Below the pieces are notes generated by a model. The model was not told the origin of the DNA, made no database searches, and saw only the letters and a list, made by a program, of their open reading frames with translations. DNA of 25,901 bases from a virus. Below, piece after piece: positions 1 through 7,596 of this stretch; the first letter of the stretch is position 1; each line of letters starts with the position of its first letter. The DNA lies in IMG/VR virus record IMGVR_UViG_3300008954_000244, positions 1 to 25,901 of that record, one strand, 5' to 3'. The translations under genes and the position numbers were made by a program.

Positions 1-1
1 T

Positions 2-1285
2 GGTGAAGATGGTGCTACTGGTGCTACTGGTCCCGCTGGTGAAGATGGTGCAGATGGTGCAGATGGTGCAGATGGTGCAGATGGTGCTACTGGTGCTACT
101 GGTGCAACAGGTGCTCAAGGTGCTGGCTGGACAGGTGTTACTCTTGATGGGTCATATAATCTAGTATTCGCATCTGATGATGGCTTAGGGACTACTGTAG
201 GTCCAGTTCGGGGTGAACAGGGCGAAACTGGTGAGCAAGGTCTTACTGGTGCTACAGGACCGGCTGGACCGGCTGGACCCGGTGTTCCTAATGGAGGAGC
301 CACTGATACTGTACTTCAAAAGGTATCTGCAACTAATCAAGATACAGAGTGGAGCAACTCTTTAAGTATTCAGACGCTAGACGTAGCTGGAAACCTTGAG
401 GCAGGAACTGTTCATGTAGATGGTAACCTGTGGGCCAATGGAACTACATATTCAGTAGGTTTTAGGGCTCTTGGTGTTAGTAATTTCTTTAATACTTTGA
501 AGATGAATGGTCAAAAGATAGCAGATCTTAAAGATCCAGTTCTGAACCAAGATGCTGCAACTAAGAAGTATGTAGATGATGAGGTTGGTACCGTTGGTGT
601 GCCTACCGGAGGTGCGACTAATTATATTATAAAGAAGGCCAGTGCTGAGAACTATGATACAGAGTGGAGCAATGAGTTAGATCTACATGAACTGACCTTA
701 TCCAATACTCTTGATGTAGCTGGTCTTGTTACCTTTGATGAAGTTACTAAGATTAAAAAGAATCTTGATATGAATAGTACGGGTAAGGTAATAAACCTTG
801 TAACTCCTGCTAATAACTATGATGCTGCAACTAAGAAGTATGTAGATGATGAGGTAGCAGCTGTAGCTGTATCTCCTATTAGAACAGTAGGTGTTGTCTG
901 TGGTAAGTGGAAATATATTGACATAGATGAGTCGACTGGTATTCATTTTTTCACTGATGTTAACAATATAGATCTACATACTACACAAGGGTCTACGAAT
1001 GATTATACTACCGGACTATATGGAGGTATATCAAACGTAACTTGGTCTGTAACTAACGGTTCTACTTATATGGATATTACAGTACACCATGATAACTGGG
1101 GAAATAATTATCTAGCGACTGCAAATATGTCAATAGGTATATATGGAATGCTTCCTTTACAAAAGTATACTAATTCTAGTTCTCACGGTACAACTACTAC
1201 TACATTTAGACTACTGGCACAATCCTTTAGTGTGGCAGTTGATGATTACCGACCTGAAATGGAGATTGTATTCTATCAAGTATAG
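2..1285 (+). CDS. Tail fibre protein with collagen-like repeats (5' truncated by window)
   Basis: The reading frame is open from base 2 through the TAG at 1283-1285, giving 427 visible residues; the start lies upstream of the window. An ATG at 497 is internal and only looks like a start. Residues coded by 2-124 and 212-283 are Gly-X-Y triplets (GAD, GAT, GEQ, GPA), the pattern of trimeric collagen-like phage fibre shafts. After these come two diverged copies of a unit containing GGAT..., DTEWSN and LDVAG (from about 293 and 608), and two copies of DAATKKYVDDEV (552-587 and 822-857), a motif frequent in phage fibres. The C-terminal part (about 880-1285) is rich in Thr, Ser, Asn, Gly and aromatics and is probably the receptor-binding tip. 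The family assignment is firm at the level of tail fibre; receptor and host are unknown. Confidence 0.85.
   Translation, partial: GEDGATGATGPAGEDGADGADGADGADGATGATGATGAQGAGWTGVTLDGSYNLVFASDDGLGTTVGPVRGEQGETGEQGLTGATGPAGPAGPGVPNGGATDTVLQKVSATNQDTEWSNSLSIQTLDVAGNLEAGTVHVDGNLWANGTTYSVGFRALGVSNFFNTLKMNGQKIADLKDPVLNQDAATKKYVDDEVGTVGVPTGGATNYIIKKASAENYDTEWSNELDLHELTLSNTLDVAGLVTFDEVTKIKKNLDMNSTGKVINLVTPANNYDAATKKYVDDEVAAVAVSPIRTVGVVCGKWKYIDIDESTGIHFFTDVNNIDLHTTQGSTNDYTTGLYGGISNVTWSVTNGSTYMDITVHHDNWGNNYLATANMSIGIYGMLPLQKYTNSSSHGTTTTTFRLLAQSFSVAVDDYRPEMEIVFYQV
44..88 (+). repeat. 9-bp tandem repeat coding Asp-Gly-Ala
   Basis: The unit gatggtgca is repeated four times perfectly (44-79) and once with a final t (80-88). 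It sits in the collagen-like shaft. Perfect repetition at the DNA level, not only at the protein level, suggests recent slippage and possible length variation of the fibre shaft. Confidence 0.85.
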
Positions 1286-1294
1286 TAATTAATC

Positions 1295-1603
1295 ATGAAC
1301 AATCAAGAAACAAACTATCCTATTGTTGAAGTTCAGTGGTTTGACCATGAATCTAATGGTGGACCGGGATGGGAAGAGCTAACAGATCAACTAAAGTGGG
1401 CAGCTGAGCCTCCCGCTATGGCTACATCTGTTGGATATCTCATATATTCTTGTTCAACATACATTGTTATTGCTGATACAATAATGATGAATGAACAATG
1501 CGGTTGTGTAAATAAGCTTCTTAGAAGCTCAATTATTTCAGAAAGGACTCTCGATGAAGGAAGACCCACGGTTAATAGAACTGAGAGACAAGTTAATCAA
1601 TAG
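1295..1603 (+). CDS. Small conserved phage protein, function unknown
   Basis: A 102-residue ORF. Its layout (VQWFDHESNGG near the start, a VGYLIYS strand, a YIVIAD strand, a QCGCVNKLL turn, then an ISERTL end) resembles a widespread short phage protein that is seldom characterised and looks like a compact beta-barrel. The start has no clear Shine-Dalgarno sequence, so it may depend on translational coupling to the fibre gene that ends ten bases earlier. Its last 50 bases overlap the next gene in another frame. The C-terminal tail (from about residue 86) is charged and is probably constrained by that overlap. The similarity is from memory of the pattern; no function is proposed. Confidence 0.65.
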   Translation: MNNQETNYPIVEVQWFDHESNGGPGWEELTDQLKWAAEPPAMATSVGYLIYSCSTYIVIADTIMMNEQCGCVNKLLRSSIISERTLDEGRPTVNRTERQVNQ

Positions 1604-1769
1604 TACCTTAGAGTACTTGGCTGTTGAGCTATCAGACAAGAGCATCAATGCTGCTCGTGCTGTTCTCAAGGATCTTAGTACTAAGGATACAATCGAAGGA
1701 TTAACGTCTGCTCAGGCAGAAGCAATTAAGGAATCTCTTGGAGATGCTCCTTTTAGATTTGGTACGTAG
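1554..1769 (+). CDS. Probable terminase small subunit
   Basis: A 71-residue, mostly helical protein placed directly before the terminase large subunit, where T7-like phages carry the small packaging subunit (T7 gp18, 89 residues), which would help the large subunit choose and bind DNA. The start at 1554 follows a GAAAGGA site at 1541-1547. The sequence has two predicted helices (ELRDKLINSTLEYLAVEL and SINAARAVLKDL) and a C-terminal acidic/amphipathic helix ending in PFRFGT. No helix-turn-helix can be assigned with certainty. The call rests on position, size and helical character, so it is moderate. The gene overlaps its upstream neighbour by 50 bases. Confidence 0.5.
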   Translation: MKEDPRLIELRDKLINSTLEYLAVELSDKSINAARAVLKDLSTKDTIEGLTSAQAEAIKESLGDAPFRFGT

Positions 1770-1788
1770 TATACTCTAGGGAGATACC

Positions 1789-3525
1789 ATGAATAGAATA
1801 GACGAGAAGAATATCCCAGACTTTGTTCCTAGTGAGGTTATAGAAGACCTTAGGAATCATATGTTCTATGTATTTAAGTACATGGGACTAGGAGAACCTA
1901 CTCCTCTACAATATGGCATGGCTGAAGCTCTTCAAGAGGGTGCTACAGATATGATCCTTCAGGCTGGTAGAGGTACAGGAAAGTCTGTCATCACTGCCGT
2001 ACTGGTATCTTGGTGGTTACTCAGGGATCCTAACTCTACTACTCTTGTCATCTCTGCCACAGCACAGAAGTCTATTGACTTTATTAGCATGGTCCGTAAG
2101 ATTATTGAACTAGTACCCTACTGCAGCCATCTTCTGCCTAATGATAATGATGTTGATAATGCCTTTATGTTCAATGTCGGCTGTAGAAACAGAATAGGAC
2201 AGGACAAGAGCGTTGCGGCTTCTGGTATTGGTAGTCAGATCGTTGGTAAGCACGCTGAGTATATCGTTGGAGATGATGTTGAAGTACGAGGCAACTGCGA
2301 GACTGCGGAGCAACGTAATAAGCTTATGGGCAGGATCTATGAGTTTGAATCCATCAGGAACCAAGGAGGTCGCGTTATCTTCTTAGGTACTCCACATACT
2401 CAAGAGTCAAACTACAATCAGCTCAATACACAAGGCTATGAGTGTGTTAAGTTTCCTGCCCTCTTCCCTGATTCTAGTATAGATTCTTTGTGTGTTAATG
2501 TAGCCCAATGGGTTTGGGACAGACAAAGAGAATTAGGTGTAGAAGACAATACACCCACACAGCCAGAAAGGTTTGACACAGAGGTTCTTAATGAGAGAAT
2601 GGCTCGTATTGGGCCAGCAAACTTTGCACTACAGTTTAGGTTGGATACTAGCCTATCTGATGAAGCTAAGTATACTCTCAAGCTAGCTGATATTGTAGTG
2701 TGTGACTTAGACAAGGACATGGGTCCAGATAAGATTGTACATGCCACATCAGAGGCACATAAAGGAATACCTTCCTTTGGTCTAGCTGGAGATATGTGCT
2801 ATAAGCCTATGTTCATAAGCGATAGTTTCTCTCCGTACCAACAGACTACGATGACAATAGATCCATCGGGACGAGGTTCCGATGAAACTGGAATTGTAAT
2901 AGCCTCATATCTCCATGGTTTTATCTTTATCCATGAGATGGATGGAATCGAAGGTGGGTATGATGATGCTACTCTACTTAGGATTGCTAAGCTTGCTCAT
3001 CAGTATGATATCAAGCTGATTAGATATGAAGAGAACTTTGGCGATGGTATGTTTGGTAATCTCTTACAGCCAGTTATCGCTAAGGTGTGTGGTCAAGTTG
3101 CAGTGGAGGGCTTTAGGGTTTCTACACGCAAGGAAGAACGCATAATGGACACGTTAGAACCTGTCCTTGCAAATCACAGATTAGTTATGTCCCCTAGAGT
3201 AATCCGTCAAGAGAAGAATCAGCTTCAGCTGACTAGGATTACACGGGATAGAGGATCTTTAGTTCACGACGATAGAATAGATTGCCTTGCTTCTTCTGTA
3301 GGATACTTTACAGAGAACATGGGGATTGATGTAGATAAGGTTATTGCTAAGAATGAAGAAAAGGCTCATAAAGAGTTCATGGACATCCTTGCTAACGATG
3401 AAAGATATGTTGAATATATTATTAAAACATGCACCAGTGGAGCTGCTTATCCTACTCAGGATAGTATACCTAAAAAGCCTACTGGAAAGCTCGGAGGTCG
3501 ATTTAAGTCTAACTTCGGTTGGTAA
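1789..3525 (+). CDS. terL: Terminase large subunit (T7 gp19-like packaging ATPase/nuclease)
   Basis: 578 residues, close to T7 gp19 (586). The start follows AGGGAGA at 1777-1783. The N-terminal ATPase domain shows Walker A GRGTGKS at residues 60-66 and a Walker B-like YIVGDDVE around 158-165; GTPHTQESNYN just beyond fits the coupling motif. The C-terminal RNase H-fold nuclease begins at TIDPSGRGSDETG, with D358 the probable first metal ligand, followed by RYEENFGDG and by HDDRIDCLA (493-501), with D495 or D498 the probable last ligand. The DPSGRGxDETG form is typical of T7-like terminases. The protein would dock on the portal and pump DNA into the prohead. All key residues are present. Confidence 0.95.
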   Translation: MNRIDEKNIPDFVPSEVIEDLRNHMFYVFKYMGLGEPTPLQYGMAEALQEGATDMILQAGRGTGKSVITAVLVSWWLLRDPNSTTLVISATAQKSIDFISMVRKIIELVPYCSHLLPNDNDVDNAFMFNVGCRNRIGQDKSVAASGIGSQIVGKHAEYIVGDDVEVRGNCETAEQRNKLMGRIYEFESIRNQGGRVIFLGTPHTQESNYNQLNTQGYECVKFPALFPDSSIDSLCVNVAQWVWDRQRELGVEDNTPTQPERFDTEVLNERMARIGPANFALQFRLDTSLSDEAKYTLKLADIVVCDLDKDMGPDKIVHATSEAHKGIPSFGLAGDMCYKPMFISDSFSPYQQTTMTIDPSGRGSDETGIVIASYLHGFIFIHEMDGIEGGYDDATLLRIAKLAHQYDIKLIRYEENFGDGMFGNLLQPVIAKVCGQVAVEGFRVSTRKEERIMDTLEPVLANHRLVMSPRVIRQEKNQLQLTRITRDRGSLVHDDRIDCLASSVGYFTENMGIDVDKVIAKNEEKAHKEFMDILANDERYVEYIIKTCTSGAAYPTQDSIPKKPTGKLGGRFKSNFGW

Positions 3526-3540
3526 TAGAAAGGAAAACTT

Positions 3541-4149
3541 ATGGCAGTAGCAGCAGGATTGATGGTTGCTCAAGGAGCTTTCACAGTTGCTCAAGGTATT
3601 AGAGAGCAGGAAAGAAAGAATGCCCAAGCTTATGGTAATTACCTACAGGGAGAACATAAGAAGGGACTTGAAACTGATAGGGCTAATGAAAAACTAAACC
3701 AAAAAATGCAGCAGAGTTTGAGGTCTAATTCTCAGATTGCTGATTATTCTTTGACTCAGGCTGTAGCTAATTCTCAAGCCGTGACTAGGAATAGAGACCA
3801 AAAAGAGTCGTTCATTAATAAACAAAAAAGACTAGAGGAAGGACAGGCTCAAGCCTCTGAAGATTCTAGAAATATTGATACTGGTTCTGGTACAGCTCAA
3901 GCCCTTAGAAGAGCTAGGCTAAAAGATGCATCGGATACTTTTCATGCACTTGATATGAACTATACTGACCAACTAGCACAGATTTACCAACAAAGAAAAC
4001 AACAACTAGCTTCTAGAGATAGTACTATGTACGCTCCTATTAACTTTGCCCCTTCTGAAGCTCCCATCCCTACGGATGATACTTGGATGATTATAGCAGG
4101 TGGTATGTTAGGTACGGGCGGTAGATTAGCTGGCGAAGGATATATTTAG
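3541..4149 (+). CDS. Internal virion protein, T7 gp14-like
   Basis: 202 residues against 196 in T7 gp14. A GAAAGGA site at 3528-3534 precedes the ATG. The N terminus (AVAAGLMVAQGAFTVAQGI) is hydrophobic, the middle (residues about 25-160) is a long Gln/Ala/Lys-rich coiled coil, and the C terminus ends in a Gly-rich hydrophobic stretch (MIIAGGMLGTGGRLAG). This is the pattern of the gp14 family, ejected first and thought to form a channel in the outer membrane. The following gp15-like and giant genes in the same order as T7 14-15-16 support the call, though here the cassette follows terminase, unlike T7. Confidence 0.75.
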   Translation: MAVAAGLMVAQGAFTVAQGIREQERKNAQAYGNYLQGEHKKGLETDRANEKLNQKMQQSLRSNSQIADYSLTQAVANSQAVTRNRDQKESFINKQKRLEEGQAQASEDSRNIDTGSGTAQALRRARLKDASDTFHALDMNYTDQLAQIYQQRKQQLASRDSTMYAPINFAPSEAPIPTDDTWMIIAGGMLGTGGRLAGEGYI

Positions 4150-4157
4150 GAGATATT

Positions 4158-7100
4158 ATGCCAATAGATTCCAATACAAGAAGAGGCCAAGGCTTCTCTG
4201 ATACTACAAATAGTCCCCAAGAGAGGGCATCACGCGGTCAGGTTCAGTATGGAACTAAGGCAGCCTTAAGTGCTGGCGTAATGGCTGGAGGTTACACTAA
4301 TCAAAACTTAGCAATTGCTTCTCAGGTAGATCAATCTAATCCATACCCTTTCCTTGCTGCTGGTGCTGGTGCAATGGCTATTGGCCTTTCTAGAAGAGAT
4401 GATGCACTAAGGAAAAAGGCTACAGATGCAGACAACACTACTTTTAATGAGTTACTGTTACAAGAGGCTACACTGAAACAAGCAGGCGATGAAGATGCTC
4501 TTGCAGAGTTCTATAGTAATACAGAATCTAACGTAATGACTACGACAAGAGGGCAAACTAAGGTTAAAGACTGGAAAATGGCAGGACTTGGAGAAGACCC
4601 TGCTGTTCTTGCAAGAAGAGCAGAAGAGCAAGCTAATCATATATTACATGCCCAAACATTGTCAACAGAGGATCTTAAGTCGCAGATCGCAGACCCTAAC
4701 TTAGATCGAGATGTAAGATTTGCTTACGCTTCAGTAATACAAGGAAGATTCGCTGCAGGTGTAGGTGCTCAACAGACACAGGCTGCTCAAGAAGCTCTTA
4801 TGGCAGTTACTGATCACGTATTATCTGATCAAGTATCTCTATCTCAGGTTATAGGTGTTCTCAATGGATCCACAGCTCCATTAGAGTTTATAGAAAGTAT
4901 TCCCGACTTAGACCCAGATCAAGCAGCCTCTATGCTGGAAAACTGGCCTCAAGTATTAAAGTCAATGGAAGCCGGAGTTTCTTCTAAAGCTGCTACTAGC
5001 TTTACTGCACAAGTTACTCCAAACACTATAGCACACTTTAATACGAGCTTAGAACAGGCTCCATTAAGCGTACAACCAATTCTATTTAATGGTGCTCTAG
5101 GTAGTCTAATAACTAATCCAAAGTTCTCTGCTTCAGAGAGGCTGACATCTATAGAGATGCTTAACGATTCATTAAACTCTCAAGCAGAGTCTGTACAGAC
5201 AGTAGTAAGACCAGAGATTAGGAAGGCTTCAGCGGGTCTTCTCGCTGTGAGATCCGAAGAGACTGTGAAGCTTCTTGGTGCAACTGAAGATGTTAAAGAC
5301 CAAAAACTTATTGTAACAAACTTCATGGACGATTTTAATAAGAATTCAGCACTTCAGGGATATGAAGTAAGTATGGGTTTTGATCCTGATAACCCTAATC
5401 TTATGCAGTTTACAGACCTTGATGGTGATCCTGTAAATCTTTCTGAAGACGAGGATTCATCTCAATGGGTTTCTGCTACAGCTGTAGTAAAATCTTACAA
5501 TACAGAAGTACTGAGAAACACAGGCAGTAATTCTATTCCTCAGGCAATAGAGGCAATGATGCTGGGTTACATGCATAATAATGAAGCATCAGCATATATA
5601 GGATTATCAGAGACACTAACTAATCTGGTCCTAGCTTCTATTAATACGACTGGAACTTCTGATTGGCTTCCTGAAAGTATTATAGCAAATGAGGCAAGCA
5701 TAAGGGAACGAACAGGAACAGAGACGGCTACTAAAGGTACTCTAGGTGCAGCAATACTTGCAGATACTCTTGAGTATTCTGAAAGATCAAATGATCCAGA
5801 AGGTACTAGAAGAGCAATGCTAGATACTCTTGTTCCTGCTATGGTTGACTTAGCCAGCAGCAATCCAGAGTATCTTATGGCAGCTCTTGCTCCCGGAACT
5901 GATAATCCTCAAGGAGGACAGGCCGGTGTACGACACTTACTTCCAATCCTTGCTTCAGCAATGCGAGATCCTGAGTTAACAGCAACAGAGCGAAGAAACA
6001 TTTCTGTTATTATGTCAATAGGACAGGACGAAATAAGTAGGTTTACTAATTCAGATACAGGAGAGTTTGATCTGGACAGGGCTAGAACATACTTTGATGG
6101 AGTTTCACCTGTAAATGTTAACCAAATCAGCACAGTGCTTACCTTAGCAGGAAATATAAACATGATGACTGGTTCCAATAAATCTTGGCGGGATGCTTGG
6201 GGTGAAATAAATAAATTCGCTTTACCTTCTAGTATGCTGGAACAGATGCCTACAGTAGAGGCAGAGAGATTTACTCTAGACCAGCGTAGATTTGCAGCAG
6301 CCATGCCTCACATTTTAGATGGACTAGGAATCAGTCACGATGCTACTACTACTCAAGAGACCCTTCAGCAGGTTCTTGGAGTTTATGTAGACTATGTTAA
6401 TAAAGAAGGCCAGAATGATGATTTTATTAGTCTCGTATCTGAAGGTGATAATACCACGGCTGCTCAGCTTCGGGATTCTCAGATAAAGGCCTTAAGAAAC
6501 ATAGCAGGATCTTTTACTACTAGAGTTGCTGCCATTACTGGTGGTATTACTCCTATTCAACTAGGTTCTCTTCCTGTTGCAGGAAGAAATATGAAAGACG
6601 CAGCATATCAAGGAAGCAATGCTCAGATGAATGCTATTCTTCCTGCACTTCAATTTACAGGTACAGGATTGCTTAGGTGTAGTGGTGATAGAAACCTTCA
6701 GTGGACACAGAATGATCCTGATGCTAAAATGGATGTAAACCTAGCTAAGGGTGTGAAACTTCTTACTAATATTATCAATGATCCTTATAACCAAAGCCAT
6801 GGTGTTACTTTTAGCGGTAATGTGACAGGACTAACTACTATTGCTGATATTATTCTCTCCAGTGGTATTGATATTTCCGATTCTAGTTTAAGGGATGATA
6901 CTCATTTTGAACTAGAGCTTCAGGGTGGTCCTCGGGATAGTAGGCTTATTATACATATTCAACAAAAAGGTAAGGATGTAAGTATTAGGCTTCCTTACGC
7001 TGGGTTGATGGAAAATGCTACAAAGCTGCGAGCCTTAGAAGACCCTATTAATTATGAGTATACAGGGTTCGCAAACCAGCAGACTTGGCAAAGGAATGAG

Positions 7101-7166
7101 GATCTTAAAAAGAAACAAAGTATAATTAATGCAAGATATACTGGAATGAGAATTGGTGGATATTAG
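4158..7166 (+). CDS. Internal virion protein, T7 gp15-like
   Basis: 1002 residues, longer than T7 gp15 (747). An AGGAGA site at 4149-4154 precedes the ATG, eight bases after the gp14-like gene. The N terminus holds a Gly/Ala-rich hydrophobic stretch (about residues 35-75), followed by a long alpha-helical, Asn/Ser/Thr-rich body without catalytic motifs I can recognise. In T7, gp15 forms the periplasmic tube together with gp16. The assignment rests on gene order, large size and helical composition, not on a recognised motif. A shorter extent of similarity to gp15 at either end cannot be judged by eye. Confidence 0.6.
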   Translation: MPIDSNTRRGQGFSDTTNSPQERASRGQVQYGTKAALSAGVMAGGYTNQNLAIASQVDQSNPYPFLAAGAGAMAIGLSRRDDALRKKATDADNTTFNELLLQEATLKQAGDEDALAEFYSNTESNVMTTTRGQTKVKDWKMAGLGEDPAVLARRAEEQANHILHAQTLSTEDLKSQIADPNLDRDVRFAYASVIQGRFAAGVGAQQTQAAQEALMAVTDHVLSDQVSLSQVIGVLNGSTAPLEFIESIPDLDPDQAASMLENWPQVLKSMEAGVSSKAATSFTAQVTPNTIAHFNTSLEQAPLSVQPILFNGALGSLITNPKFSASERLTSIEMLNDSLNSQAESVQTVVRPEIRKASAGLLAVRSEETVKLLGATEDVKDQKLIVTNFMDDFNKNSALQGYEVSMGFDPDNPNLMQFTDLDGDPVNLSEDEDSSQWVSATAVVKSYNTEVLRNTGSNSIPQAIEAMMLGYMHNNEASAYIGLSETLTNLVLASINTTGTSDWLPESIIANEASIRERTGTETATKGTLGAAILADTLEYSERSNDPEGTRRAMLDTLVPAMVDLASSNPEYLMAALAPGTDNPQGGQAGVRHLLPILASAMRDPELTATERRNISVIMSIGQDEISRFTNSDTGEFDLDRARTYFDGVSPVNVNQISTVLTLAGNINMMTGSNKSWRDAWGEINKFALPSSMLEQMPTVEAERFTLDQRRFAAAMPHILDGLGISHDATTTQETLQQVLGVYVDYVNKEGQNDDFISLVSEGDNTTAAQLRDSQIKALRNIAGSFTTRVAAITGGITPIQLGSLPVAGRNMKDAAYQGSNAQMNAILPALQFTGTGLLRCSGDRNLQWTQNDPDAKMDVNLAKGVKLLTNIINDPYNQSHGVTFSGNVTGLTTIADIILSSGIDISDSSLRDDTHFELELQGGPRDSRLIIHIQQKGKDVSIRLPYAGLMENATKLRALEDPINYEYTGFANQQTWQRNEDLKKKQSIINARYTGMRIGGY

Positions 7167-7227
7167 AAACCTATGATAATACCACAAATGGTAGATGTAC
7201 AATATACCCCAATTAGGAGCCTTAAAT

Positions 7228-7563
7228 ATGAGAGATGATAGAGATTTAGACTATATAAGAGAGAAGGCACTAGATAAGCTTGGCGATATGAACCTTAATC
7301 AAATGGATAGTATAGTCAGCTTCCCCTCTGATGATAGCTACCTTTCTGTAGAGGTTTTCTCCAAAGGGCCAAAATCTAAAACATACTCTTACTTAGGTAA
7401 ACAACGAAAAGAAAAACTAGGGGATGCAGCACAAGATGCATCTCTATATGAAGTATATAAAGATGGAGATACTTATTTCTCCTTCCCAAGAAGCTCATCT
7501 GAAAGAAATGCTGAGCACCTCAAGTCCAAGAAGTCTTTTTCCTCTTGGACATCTAATCAATAA
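7228..7563 (+). CDS. Hypothetical protein between internal virion genes
   Basis: 111 residues if started at the ATG at 7228, which has a clear AGGAG at 7215-7219 eight bases before it. An upstream in-frame ATG at 7195 would add 11 residues but lacks a ribosome site. The protein begins with a charged helix (MRDDRDLDYIREKALDKLG), continues with likely beta strands (SYLSVEVFSKGPKSKTYSYLG, given here as the region around residues 37-57) and ends in a Ser/Lys-rich tail. It lies between the gp15-like gene and the giant gene, so a structural or assembly role is possible. No family was recognised. Confidence 0.6.
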   Translation: MRDDRDLDYIREKALDKLGDMNLNQMDSIVSFPSDDSYLSVEVFSKGPKSKTYSYLGKQRKEKLGDAAQDASLYEVYKDGDTYFSFPRSSSERNAEHLKSKKSFSSWTSNQ

Positions 7564-7596
7564 ATTAACTCCCGACAAGAGTCGCAAGGTAATTTT

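Noticed and set aside
497-1285. ATG at 497 as the start of a separate gene
   Set aside because: The same frame is open back to base 2 with collagen-like coding, so this is an internal Met of the fibre.
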